Assembly: GCA_026018925.1 (NCBI GenBank)
Contig: JAKSZU010000007.1
Location: 92,148,328-92,212,327 of the forward strand
Length of the DNA: 64,000 nucleotides
From: Tupaia tana
Taxonomy: Eukaryota; Chordata; Mammalia; Scandentia; Tupaiidae
Direction of reading: 5' to 3'
This document shows positions 54,059 through 63,827 of the stretch, in pieces. Made by a program: the position numbers and the translations under genes. The notes beneath the pieces were generated by a model. That model was not told the origin of the DNA. It saw nothing but the letters and a program-made list of their open reading frames with translations, and searched no databases. Within the stretch, counting starts at the first letter, position 1. Each line of letters opens with the position of its first letter.

Positions 54059-54362
54059 TTAGAACTAGATCACTTGACCCTTTCTCTTATCTCCTCCCAG
54101 TTCAAAACCCTTGCATGTGTTAACAGCCAGTATTCTCTTAGATCTGCAGTTGGGCTCAGCACAATCTTCTTTGTAGTTTTTGCCTTTTTCTGGAAAATAG
54201 GCTTAGTCTGTCCACCATAACCACTCTGATTCCTGCCATAACACCGCTTTCCCTGAGCATACAGAAAACCCTTACCTTTCTTGTACTGCTGTCAGTTTGT
54301 AAGACTGGTGCTTGCCACACTTCTTACAGAAAATCTGTGAAGTTTTTAGCGATGTTCACCAG
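54059..54362 (-). pseudogene. RPL36A: Processed pseudogene of ribosomal protein L36A
   Basis: The minus strand follows the RPL36A coding sequence from the start region to TTCTAA with no introns. RPL36A (106 aa) is a zinc-binding 60S subunit protein. CTGTAAGAAGTGTGGCAAGC keeps the first CxxC region and GAACTGGGAGGAGATAAGAG the C-terminus. Decay: start ATG is CTG (54360-54362), two 1-base insertions, a 16-base deletion between TGAG repeats, a 3-base deletion, and CAG to TAG just before the stop: 304 bases against 321. The 3' UTR with an AATAAAATCTT polyadenylation signal follows (to about 54020). The A tail and TSD are no longer visible. RPL36AL is the alternative parent; codon details favour RPL36A. 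Confidence 0.88.
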
Positions 54363-54439
54363 TTTGCAAGCACACTAACTGTACAGAGAGGCCAGATCGA
54401 CGATATTACTTCTTAACCTAATTCTAACTTAGCAACTAA

Positions 54440-54560
54440 CCCATAGCAAAGTGGTATTTTGGAAAAAGCAGTGAACTGAAAATCCAGGAAACCTCAGTTC
54501 TTATCTTAATTCTGCCACTACCTAGTTACACAACCTGAGCCAGGAACATACTAGACACCT
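54440..54560 (+). mobile_element. MIR SINE fragment
   Basis: AATTCTGCCACTACCTAGTT preceded by AAACCTCAGTTCTTATC. Confidence 0.65.
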
Positions 54561-54660
54561 AGAAAGTAGGTTGCTAAATCAGTTAACCCAACTTTTTTTG
54601 TGCCTCTAACTGATCATCTAATTTATCTAACACTCGATTACAAGATATTAAATAGCCTCT

Positions 54661-54889
54661 CTCTCTTTTTCCAGTCTGCTATAAGACACGTCCAGTTGCT
54701 GGAGAGAAAAAGTGAGAGGCTACCCCTGGGGTGGATGGCCACACTGCAATCACTTCTACTCCATTCTTGGGATGTTAGGCATGCATGCACACACAGCACG
54801 TTTTTCAAGCTGCTGGGTCGGGAAGCAAACCGGTGCAGTTTGGCCATGTAGGATCCAGATGTCTTAACTACCAAACTAGAAGTTGGCCC
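54661..54889 (-). mobile_element. D-SINE
   Basis: CTGCTATAAGACACGTCCAG tail; CACTGCAATCACTTCTACTC body; head ending AGTTGGCCC. Confidence 0.78.
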
Positions 54890-55164
54890 AAAGGTGTCTT
54901 TAAACTATAAAATCTATAATAAAAAGCCAGGCTTGTTCAGATTATCTCAAGCTGCTCAGAATAAGTCCAACAAAAAGAGGGTCCTTGATTGAAGAGAGAA
55001 AACAAAAATAAAGTTGTCCAGAAAAGGTAATAGCATTTACCAGGGTTCGATGGTAAGAACAAATGAGATGGAGTATAATCTGCTCTATAATGCATGTGCT
55101 CCCAAGGACCTCATCAACTCAACAACTGTACTACTGTGACTCTGAAGACTGTCTAAATCATTCC

Positions 55165-55290
55165 TTTTTTGTTTTTAATAGATGAGAAAACAGACTCTGA
55201 AAAAAGCATATAATATGTTCACTGTCTGGCTGTAGCAACGCCACAACTAAAACTCAAATTTCCCCAATTCTCAGTCAAATGCTCACTTTC
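55165..55290 (-). mobile_element. MIR SINE fragment
   Basis: ATAGATGAGAAAACAGACTC and AAAACTCAAATTTCCCC. Confidence 0.6.
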
Positions 55291-55295
55291 TTTCT

Positions 55296-55478
55296 TTTGT
55301 TTAAAAAATATACATATATTTATTTATTTAATGTTATTTGTCATTTTTATTTTTTATTTTGATTAAAGATAGACAGGGAGAAAGAGAAAGTAAGAAAGCA
55401 AGCTCTCTGGTCCAGGACTTGACCATGGTTGGCCACGTGGGAGTCTAGTGCCTCAACCACCACACCATCTGCTGGCCC
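55296..55478 (-). mobile_element. S-SINE
   Basis: AT-rich tail, AAAGATAGACAGGGAGAAAG, head ending CTGCTGGCCC at 55478. Confidence 0.88.
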
Positions 55479-55607
55479 TCACTATCTTTCGTGTAACCAA
55501 AGGTTTCTAAGATGCCAGCAGATGGCACAGTGGTTACACTGCTAGACTCCCACATAGTCAACCACGGTTCAAGTCCTGGACCTGGTGGCTTAAAATTTAC
55601 ATGTGTG

Positions 55608-55869
55608 GGGACAGCAGTTAACTTAATGGCTATGTCGCTGGACTCCCACGTAGTCGATCGCGGTTCAAGTCCCGGACCCGGTGGCTTAAACTCACGCCGG
55701 GCGCGTGTGCGTGAGTGCCCAAGATCCCAAGAGGAGAATGGAGGAGAAGGGATTGCGGCGTGGCCATCCCCCCTGGGGGGTGATTTCTTGCTTTCTTATC
55801 TCTCTGTCTTTCTGGCGAGCGCACGCGCCCTAAAGCGAAAACCTCTCCAAAAAACAAAGAAAAAAAAAT
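55608..55869 (+). mobile_element. L-SINE (inner), 12-bp TSD
   Basis: Exact TTTACATGTGTG at 55596-55607 and 55870-55881. Young, CpG-rich. Confidence 0.93.
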
Positions 55870-55883
55870 TTTACATGTGTGTT

Positions 55884-56061
55884 GGGGCTGGCAGGTGGCG
55901 TGATGGTTAAAGGTGCTAGACTCCAACATGGCCGACCATGGTTTAAGTCCTGGACCTGGTAGCTTGCTCTCTCACTTTCTCGCTCTCTCTCTCTCTCCCC
56001 TCTCCCTCATCAAATTAAAACTTAACAACAAATTAAATAAATAAAATTAAATACTTTTTTA
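55884..56061 (+). mobile_element. S-SINE nested in the outer L-SINE
   Basis: GGGGCTGGCAGGTGGCGTGA head; AT-rich end hosts the next SINE. Confidence 0.9.
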
Positions 56062-56221
56062 ATTATTATTATTTTTATTATTGTTATTACTCACATGAGT
56101 TTTTCCAGAGAAAGACAGAGAGAGGGAGAGTTAGAAAGCAAGCCACCAGGTCCCTGACTCGAACCATAGTCAGTCACGTGGGAATTCCAGCACCTTAACC
56201 ACCATACCACCTGCTGGTCCC
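56062..56221 (-). mobile_element. S-SINE in the tail of another S-SINE
   Basis: Reversed; head ends CTGCTGGTCC at 56221. AAATACTTTT lies on both sides. Confidence 0.88.
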
Positions 56222-56600
56222 TAAATAAATACTTTTAAAAAAGAAATAAAACTCACGTACTGTGTGCATGCTCAAGATCCCAAGAGGAGAATGGAGAAGA
56301 AGGGATTAGAATGTGGTCTTCCCCACCAGGGGTGATTTCTTGCTTTCTGTCTCTGGCAAGTGCATATACCCTGTAGCAAAAATCTCACTCTCTTAAAAAA
56401 ACAAAAAAGTGTCTAGAACTAACTGTGTAACAACTTCAGCTAGTAGAGCAATCACTTCACTTCAGTCAACATATACTCTTTCAGAATCTCTTGTTCTACT
56501 GTATCATATACATATGACCTGAGCAATGAATTTTAGGCAGATAGTTTTAACAACCCACAGAGAAAATATCTGTAAAGCCTATGTAAAGATAAGAGCCTAG

Positions 56601-56896
56601 GGGGCCAGCAGATGGCATAACGGTTATGTTGCTGGACTCCCATGTAGTCAACCTCTGTTTTTAGTCCCAGACCTGGTGGCTTAAAAACTCATGCCAGGCA
56701 CGTGTGCAGGCCTGTCCAAAATCCCAACAGGAGAATGGAGAAGGGACTGCGGCGCCATTCCCTCTAGGGGATGATTTCTCACTATTTATCTGTCTCTCTA
56801 TTTACCTCTGTTTCTCTGGCAAGCACATGTACCCTATAGCAAAATAAATCAATACAAATATCTCTCTTAAAAAGGGAAAAAAAAAAGAAAAAAAAA
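56601..56896 (+). mobile_element. L-SINE in L1
   Basis: GGGGCCAGCAGATGGCATAA head, complete body. AAAGATAAGAGCCTAG precedes it (56585-56600) and recurs only after the next S-SINE. Confidence 0.9.
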
Positions 56897-57081
56897 AGGA
56901 CTGGCAGGTGGCATGGTGGTTAAGGGGACTGGACTCCCACATAGCCGATCTGTGGTTCCAGCTCTGGAACTGGTGGCTTACTTTCTCTCTCTCTCTCTTT
57001 CTCTTACTCTGTCCCTCTCTGGTCAAATTAAACTAAATAAATAAACAAATAAATAAAGTTAAATAAAATAATTCTTTAAAA
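56897..57081 (+). mobile_element. S-SINE following the L-SINE
   Basis: GACTGGCAGGTGGCATGGTG head; tail followed by AAAGATAAGAGCCTAG (57082-57097). Confidence 0.92.
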
Positions 57082-57113
57082 AAAGATAAGAGCCTAGTAT
57101 CAAGAATATATAG

Positions 57114-57397
57114 GGGGACCAGCAGTTAGCGTAATGGCTATGTCGCTGGATTCCCACATAGTCGACCGCGGTTCGAGTCCCGGACCCGGCGGCTTAAACT
57201 CACGCCGGGCACGTGTGCGTGCGTGCCCAAGATCCCGAGAGGAGAATGGAGGAGAAGGGATTGCGGCGTGGCCATCCCCCCTGGGGGGTGATTTCTCGCT
57301 TTCTATCTCTCTGTCTCTCTCTGTCTGTCTGGCGAGCGCACGCGCCCTATAGCAAAAACCTCTCCAAAAAAAAGAAAAAAGAAAAAAAAAAAAAAAA
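57114..57397 (+). mobile_element. L-SINE, first at a shared target
   Basis: CpG-rich full copy. AGAATATATAG at 57103-57113 and 57398-57408. Confidence 0.94.
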
Positions 57398-57408
57398 AGA
57401 ATATATAG

Positions 57409-57677
57409 GGACCAGCAGTTAGCGTAATGGCTATGTCGCTGGACTCCCACGTAGTCGACTGTGGTTCGCATCCCGGACCCAGCGGCTTAAAACTCATGCC
57501 AGGCGCATGTGCGTGTGTGCCCAAGATCCCGAGAGGAGAATGGAGGAGAAGGGACTGCGGCATGGCCATCCCCCCTGGGCGGTGATTTCTCGCTTTCTGT
57601 CTCTCTGTCTCTCTCTGTCTGTCTGGCGAGCGCACACGCCCTATAGCGAAAACCTCTCAAAAAAAGAAAAAAGAAAA
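57409..57677 (+). mobile_element. L-SINE, second at the same target
   Basis: CpG-rich full copy, differing from its neighbour at many positions. AGAATATATAG at 57398-57408 and 57678-57688. Confidence 0.94.
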
Positions 57678-58515
57678 AGAATATATAGAGAGCTCTTATT
57701 ATTCAACAATACAAATAACCAATTAAAAATTAGCAAAAGATTTGCATAGACATATCTCCAAAAGAGGATAAACAAATGACCAGCAAGCACATGAAAAGAC
57801 GCTCAACATCATTAGTCATTAGAGAAATGCAAATCAAAACCACAATGCCATACTACTTCACACCCACCAGGATGGCTATAATAAAAAAGTCCAACAATAA
57901 CAAGTGTTGCAAGAATGTGGAGAAATTGAAACACTCATACACTGCTGTTAGGAATGTAAAATGGTATAGACACTGTGTAAAAAGTTCAGCAGTTCCTCAA
58001 AGAGCTACCATATGACCCAATAATTCCACTCTAGATATATACCTAAGAGAAATGAAAACTTAGGTCTACACAAAAACTTGCTTAGCACGCATTATTCATA
58101 TAGCCAAAAAATGGAAACTGCCCAAATGTCCGTCAACTAATGAAGAGAGAAACAAAATGTGCTATTATCATCCAATGGGATACCATTCAGCCCTAAAAAG
58201 AAATGAAGCACTAATAACTGCCACAACGTGTAAGAACTTTGAAATGAACAAGAGAACGAAGTCAAACACAAAAGTCTACGTATTATCTGATTCCATTTAT
58301 ATGAAATGTCCAGAACAAGCAACTCCATAGAGACAGAAAGTAGATTTTATCACCAAGGGTTGCAGGAAGGGCAGAAGAGAAAGTGACTTCTAATGAGCAT
58401 GGGACTTCATTTTGGGAAAGTGAAAATACATTCTGAAATTAGACGGCTGTGATGAGTACAGAACTCTGTCAAGTATGCTCTTTAAAACCACCAAACTATA
58501 CACTCTAAAATAGTG

Positions 58516-58766
58516 CTTTGGGGGAGGTATGGTGGTTAAAGCACTGTACTCTCACATGGCCAACCACAGTTCAAGTCCCGGACCTGGCAGCCTGAGAATC
58601 ATGGCAAGCACGTGTGCGTGCACGCCCACAATGCCAGGGGAGTGGAGCAGAAGGAACTACAGTGTGGCCATCCCCCCGGGGTTACGGGTAATTTCTCACT
58701 TTCCTTCTCACTGTCTCTCTCTTTCCCTTCCCTCGGCAAGTACACACACCCTATTGCAAAAGAAAA
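58516..58766 (+). mobile_element. L-SINE at the L1 3' end
   Basis: GGTATGGTGGTTAAAGCACT head; AAAATAGTG before, AAAATAAGTG after. Confidence 0.87.
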
Positions 58767-58872
58767 AATAAGTGGGTTTTACAGTATATGAATCATATCA
58801 ATTTTTTTCAAAAACACACGCAAACACTAAAGCATCCCAATTGTGCCTTTTGGGGTTGGAAAAGAAAAATAC

Positions 58873-59110
58873 CAGGCCAATCAGTGGCATGGTAGTTACG
58901 GTGGGAGGACCCCACATGGATGACTGTGAAATTCAAGTGTCAGACCCGGCGGCTTGAAAAACACACCTGGTGCCTGTGTGCATGTCCAAAATCTTCAGAG
59001 AATGGAAGAGAAGGAATTCCAGTGTGGCCATCTCCCCGACGGGCGAAGGGGGTTCTCACTTTTTTTTTCTCTCTCTCTATCTCTCCAGCAAGCATGCATG
59101 CCCTATAGCA

Positions 59111-59142
<32 letters not shown>
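58873..59142 (+). mobile_element. D-SINE / L intermediate
   Basis: AGGCCAATCAGTGGCATGGT head, TTGAAAAACACACCTGGTG, end CATGCCCTATAGCAAAATT. Confidence 0.8.
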
Positions 59143-59144
<2 letters not shown>

Positions 59145-59503
59145 TATCAACACAAGGTGAAAGCTTCAGGGTCTCAATTCAGTATCAGCAAGGCATGTAC
59201 TTAAAGCGGAAACAGATAAATCCTACGCTGCTCTTACGATACTCAGTCTATTATAAACAAAAATAGGCAAGTAATTTAAAACACAATGTGCTAAGTGCAA
59301 CAACAGATATAAAAAGTACAGAAGGAGTTATCATATTATAGATTAAGAAAGGTTTCATAGAAGAGAAAATGTCTAAGCCAGATTTTAAAGAATGACTAGT
59401 TCTCCTCAGGTAGATGATGGGAGCAAAGACGCTGTATACCAATCCACGGACCTGATACGCTAAGTCATCTAAATGGCACTTACACATGGACGAAAGAAGT
59501 CCA
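59143..59503. other. No recognised feature
   Basis: A 95-codon minus-strand frame (59251-59538) runs into the next SINE and is not recognised. Confidence 0.35.
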
Positions 59504-59757
59504 TCAGTGCTATGGTAGCTAAGGTGGCTGGATCCCACATGGCTGACCGTATGGTGAGGGTGGCTTGAAAAACATGCTGGGAGTTAGTGCATGTATGCCC
59601 AAAATCCAAAAGGAGGGGAGAGATGGAATAGGGATTGCTTGACCATTTCCTATGAAGGGTGCTTCTTCATTTTCTGTCTGACTGTCTCTGTCTCTGCATC
59701 TGTCTGTCTCTTTCCTGCAAGGACACATGCCCTCTGGCAAAATTTAAAAACAAAAAA
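59504..59757 (+). mobile_element. D-SINE
   Basis: ATCAGTGCTATGGTAGCTAA head, TTGAAAAACATGCTGGGAG, end GCCCTCTGGCAAAATTTAAA. Confidence 0.8.
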
Positions 59758-59761
59758 GTGG

Positions 59762-60029
59762 GGGACCAGCAGTTGGTGTAATGGCTATGTCACTGGACTC
59801 CCATGTAGTCAACCACAGTTCAAGTCCTGGATCCAGTGGTTTAAACTCATGCTGGGCGCGTGTGCACGTGTGCCCAAGATCCCAAGAGGAGAATGGAGGA
59901 GCAGGGAATACGGCATGGCCATTCCCCCCCCCCCGAGGGGGGGGGGGTGATTTCTCACTTTCTGCCTGTCTCTCTTTGTCCTTCTGGCGAGCACATGCAC
60001 TTTATAGCAAAAATGTCAAAAAAAAAAAA
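59762..60029 (+). mobile_element. L-SINE with enlarged C/G hairpin
   Basis: Complete; AAAAAAGTGGG on both sides. The central hairpin has grown to C11-GA-G11 (59924-59947). Confidence 0.92.
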
Positions 60030-60039
60030 AAAAAAAGTG

Positions 60040-60559
60040 GGATGACAAATCATTTTTCTGGAGTAATCTGAGAAAACCGTATGATGAAATTTAAGCTGAT
60101 TTTTCAAGAATGGGTAGGATTCTAATATGTATACAAAAGAAAAAACTGAACTTTGAGATAAACTAAGAAAATAATGAATAGTGGGCAAAATACAGTTGAA
60201 ATGCACATACTCATATGTATTTAATTCAACACAGCTAGAGTAACCCAGATTGCTGAAATAGCACTGACTAGTAGTAGTTGCTGCTGGTAATGGCATGACT
60301 TGAGTAGCATTTTAATTTGTGTCTTCTAAAGACATATTACCTAGAGTATTTCGGTTGTTTTTCTATGTATATTCTTCACACACAAAAAATAATCCCCCTA
60401 GGATTCTTCTGCTAGATAAAACCTATGTGGCAGGCTATCTAACTTCCCATTTGACTTTTACAATGAACCTGCGATAAGTACCAATACCCCAATTTTAACA
60501 AGGAATGCAACCTCAGAAAGTAGGTGACAGCTCACAGTCCAACACCCTTGTTAGATGTC
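60040..60559. other. No recognised feature
   Basis: AT-rich single-copy-looking DNA. Confidence 0.35.
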
Positions 60560-60745
60560 ATAGCTTCATTTTCATTTATACTTTCAAATAATCCTAAAAC
60601 TAAGTATTATTAGTTCTTCCATTTTATAGATGAGAAAACTGAGGTTCAGGGAAGTTAAGCAACTTGCTCAGGGTCACGCTGGTATGAAAAGACAGAACCG
60701 ACAAGGGAATCCAGGTATGCCTAATCCTGAGGCTCCTCTCTATTA
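60560..60745 (-). mobile_element. MIR SINE
   Basis: CCATTTTATAGATGAGAAAA, TTAAGCAACTTGCTCAGGG and AGAACCGACAAGGGAATCCA. Confidence 0.85.
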
Positions 60746-61100
60746 AGATGACTGCTTCATTTACCCGCAGTCACTGCTCCGTCTAATCCAACATGCTTCA
60801 GTTTGCAGGCTGCACATCCAGTGACTAGTATGCTGGTAGGTCCTTGCACATGCAGGACGCAGGACGCATGGACTTCGCTGAAGACATTGTTTCTATTTTA
60901 TGTATAATTTAAATGTAAGGGAAGGCTATGGCTAGAGAAATATTAGCCAAGAGAAACCTCAACATAAGGTGATTTTTTGACTTGTAAAATGTTTTTCTTT
61001 TCAGGTTTTTCTAAGGGGTATGAAGAGCTTCCAAAGCTATAGAAGAATAGTCTGAGGCAGATATGCAAAGAAATCTTTTCATCAAAAAGATGGAAAGGGT
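60746..61100. other. No recognised feature
   Basis: A short direct repeat, GCAGGACGCAGGACGC, at about 60852-60867. Nothing else. Confidence 0.35.
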
Positions 61101-61330
61101 GGGACCAGCAGTTGGCGTAATGGCTATGTCACTGAACTCCCATGTAGCTGACCGCAATTCGAGTCCCAGACCCAGTGACTTAAACTCACGCCGGCGCATG
61201 TGCGTGTGTGCCCAAGATCCCAAGAGGAGGGTATTGCAGCGTGGCCATCCCCCCTGGGGGGGTGAGTTCTCGCTTTCTGTCTCTCTGGCGAGCACATGTG
61301 CTCTATAGCAAAAACCTCTCAAAAAAAAAA
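61101..61330 (+). mobile_element. L-SINE, 15-bp TSD, short body
   Basis: Exact AAAGATGGAAAGGGT at 61086-61100 and 61331-61345. Parts of the middle body and CT stretch are missing. Confidence 0.94.
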
Positions 61331-61345
61331 AAAGATGGAAAGGGT

Positions 61346-61505
61346 AAAAATCTGAACAGTGTGACCCTAAGCAAACTGCTTAACTGCCCTGAACCTCAGT
61401 TTTCTCACCTGTAAGATAGAGGAGCTAATAACACCTAGTTTTAGGGTTATTTGAAGATATAAGTGAGAATAAACTTATAAGAACTGGTACAGCAATGCAG
61501 ATCAT
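61346..61505 (+). mobile_element. MIR SINE
   Basis: CAGTGTGACCCTAAGCAAAC, CAGTTTTCTCACCTGTAAGA and GTTATTTGAAGATATAAGTG. Confidence 0.85.
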
Positions 61506-61751
61506 GCAGTACATACTGCAGCCAAATTGGAGGATGACAACTGAGAGATCAAGCAGCGTAAGACCATTAAAAAAATAACTTGGAAGCACTTGAATCTTAA
61601 AGATGCTTCTAAAGGACTGCAGGAAATTGACATAGGACAAAAGAACAGGATTCAGTTGAAGCAGTTCAAGAATTAAATTCATGACAGAACTGACATGAAA
61701 GTAATATATCATACAACTTGCTCACATCGTCTCCCACTTATTTTGCTTTTT

Positions 61752-61937
61752 TCTGTTTTTATTTATTATTAGTTTTTAATTTGCTATAGTGTATATGTGC
61801 TCACCAGAGAGAGAGACAGACAGACAGACAGAGAGAGAGGGAGGGCGAGAGAAGGAATGTGAGGAAACAGCCATCAGGTCTGGGACTCGGCCAGGTGGGA
61901 GTCCAGCGCCTTAACCACCATACCACCTGCTGGCCCC
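61752..61937 (-). mobile_element. S-SINE with an L-type 3' end
   Basis: The tail contains TTTGCTATAGTGTATATGTG (L-like), but the head joins the AG-rich stretch directly, as in S. Head ends CTGCTGGCCCC. Confidence 0.82.
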
Positions 61938-62239
61938 TATTTCACCTTTTTTCTCTGTAGAAAGGTAAGTTTCCTCAGTTCTAAGCAAATTCCAACATCC
62001 TTCGAATGCTTCTCAGATTGCTAGATGGCTAGACACAGCAACGAGCAACCACAGCCTCCCCACCTCCTTCTAACAGGAAGAGAGTCACAGACGAGAAAGA
62101 AGTAGCTGGGGATGCTCCCTCTCATTCCAAACAAGTTATTCCTGCTTAGCCAAGAGGGTGACTACTACAACAGCATCCCAAGTCACGTAATTTATTTTTC
62201 TCTTTCGGATTGGGGATAATCTTTCAAATTTTATTCCTT
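61938..62239. other. No recognised feature
   Basis: Single-copy-looking DNA. Confidence 0.35.
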
Positions 62240-62370
62240 TATTTTGTTCTGATATAGACAAGTTCCTTCAAGGATTTCTCATTTGTAAAATGGGATTAAA
62301 TATTACAGATGCTAGATTATACCTCTCTCATAGGAAGGTTGACAGAACGTTAAGAGTACTTGAAAAACTT
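62240..62370 (+). mobile_element. MIR SINE fragment
   Basis: TCTCATTTGTAAAATGGGAT is the conserved MIR core segment. Confidence 0.7.
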
Positions 62371-62546
62371 GGGGACCAACAGGTGGCATGGCAATTAGAG
62401 TGCTGGACACTCCCACATGGCCGACCACGGTTTGAGTCCTGGACCTGGCGGCTTGCTTTCTCACTTTCTGTGTGTGTGTGTGTGTGTGTGTTTGTGTGTC
62501 TCAATTAAAAAAATTAATGAATGAATAAAATTAAATTTTAAAAAAA
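62371..62546 (+). mobile_element. S-SINE, 16-bp TSD
   Basis: Exact AGTACTTGAAAAACTT at 62355-62370 and 62547-62562. The CT stretch has become a GT run (62468-62494). Confidence 0.95.
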
Positions 62547-62562
62547 AGTACTTGAAAAACTT

Positions 62563-63085
62563 AAAATATATTAAATTGTAACAATAGCTAATATTTATTG
62601 AGTTTATTTCATGTTCATTCTAAGTCCCTGGCATGAACTGATCTATTTATTCCTCATGACAACACTATCTGGCAGAAACTATTGGATTAAGCCCCGATTT
62701 TTCACATGAGTAAACTGAGGCCCAGAGAATTTTTTTTTTTTTTTTTGGAGAAGTTTTCGCTATAGGGCGCGTGTGCTCGCCAGACAGACAGAGAGAGACA
62801 TAGAGACAAAAAGTGAGAAATCACCCCCCAGGGGGGATGGCCACGCCACAATCCCTTCTCCTCCATTCTCCTCTCGGGATCTTGGGCACGCACGCACACG
62901 CGCCCGGCGTGAGTTTTAAGCCACCGGGTCCAGGACGCGAACCGCGGTCCACTATGTGGGAGTCCAGCGACATAGCCATTACGCTAACTGCTGGTTCCCC
63001 AGAGAATTATATTAATAGTTCCTTTCCCAAGTTTACACAAATATGTGATAGAGCTGGAATTCAAATCCAGGCCCCTCCAGTCAAT
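62563..63085 (-). mobile_element. MIR SINE split by an L-SINE
   Basis: AATAGCTAATATTTATTGAG, CCTCATGACAACACTATC, GAGTAAACTGAGGCCCAGAG then, after the SINE, GAGCTGGAATTCAAATCCAG. Confidence 0.88.
62731..62999 (-). mobile_element. L-SINE, young, inside MIR
   Basis: CAGAGAATT at 62723-62731 and 63000-63008. CpG-rich full copy. Confidence 0.94.
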
Positions 63086-63269
63086 AAATTTGAGTATATT
63101 TACTGAATTAATATTCTTACAATATGTAATTAAAATTACATTAGACTATTACAGCACATAGCTTAAAGAAACAGACACAATATTCTAAGTATCTGAATTC
63201 AGTTTTGTTCCCAGCACCATACATATCACCAGCATGACACAATCTGAAATGAACATGTTAATAGATAAA

Positions 63270-63515
63270 TACATGTGGAATAGAGGCTCTACAGTCATGA
63301 AGACCTCATCATAGATCACTTACTAGCAGAATGGGCAAGTTAATTAACTGTGTCTCAGGGACATCATATGTAAAATAGGAATAATACTGATAGCTACAAT
63401 ACAGAATTTAAGAACTAAATGCGTTATAAACTCAGAGTTGGATTGGCACGTAGTAAATGCTTAGTAAATAGTAAATGCTTAGTAAACACCATTAGCTCCT
63501 AGTGTTAGTATTATC
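63270..63515 (+). mobile_element. MIR SINE with a small tandem duplication
   Basis: GGCAAGTTAATTAACTGTGT core; AGTAAATGCTTAGTAAA is duplicated near 63453-63487 in the 3' part. Confidence 0.75.
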
Positions 63516-63584
63516 TCACTCCTCTTTTCCATTTTGCACATTTTCCATGTAAACAGACATCTAAAAGTAATTCACTCTAGGGCT

Positions 63585-63795
63585 ATCGTGATTTTTTTAG
63601 TAAGTTTTTTGTTTCTTCCATAAGGGAGCAAGACAGAGAGAGAAAGACAGCACTCCAAACAAGGTCTTAATGCCACAGTCTATTCACAGCTGTAGCTGCC
63701 ACCATCCGCTCAGTGTGTTCAAGGAGGTTTTTGGATGCAAACCCAGAACCTTCCCACCTGAGTCAGCCTCCCAGAGTGCTGTGCTACATGGGCAT
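63585..63795 (-). mobile_element. Old D-SINE
   Basis: AAGGGAGCAAGACAGAGAGAG at the left, GGATGCAAACCCAGAACCTT at the B-box position; poor head. Confidence 0.5.
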
Positions 63796-63827
63796 ATGTA
63801 TTTGATTTCATATTTTAGCATTTCCAT

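Larger units (their letters stand above)
55511..56403 (+). mobile_element. L-SINE (outer), host of three SINEs
   Basis: Head at 55511-55607, body and tail at 56249-56403 (CAAGATCCCAAGAGGAGAAT, ACCCTGTAGCAAAAATCTC). The middle is occupied by an L-SINE, an S-SINE and a reversed S-SINE. Confidence 0.87.
56553..58808 (+). mobile_element. Old L1 3' end with five SINEs
   Basis: Pieces: 56553-56600 (CAGAGAAAATATCTGTAAAG), 57082-57113, 57678-58515 (AATGCAAATCAAAACCACAA, AATGTCCGTCAACTAATGAA, CATTCAGCCCTAAAAAG) and 58767-58808 (GTGGGTTTTACAGTATATG). An older L1M-type element; no intact frame. Confidence 0.82.

Noticed and set aside
250-63106. A recurring family of 60-130 aa proteins with RQRETERQKARNHPP-type sequence
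   Set aside because: They look like a multigene family, but all are antisense readings of L-SINEs, without shared start sites or codon bias.
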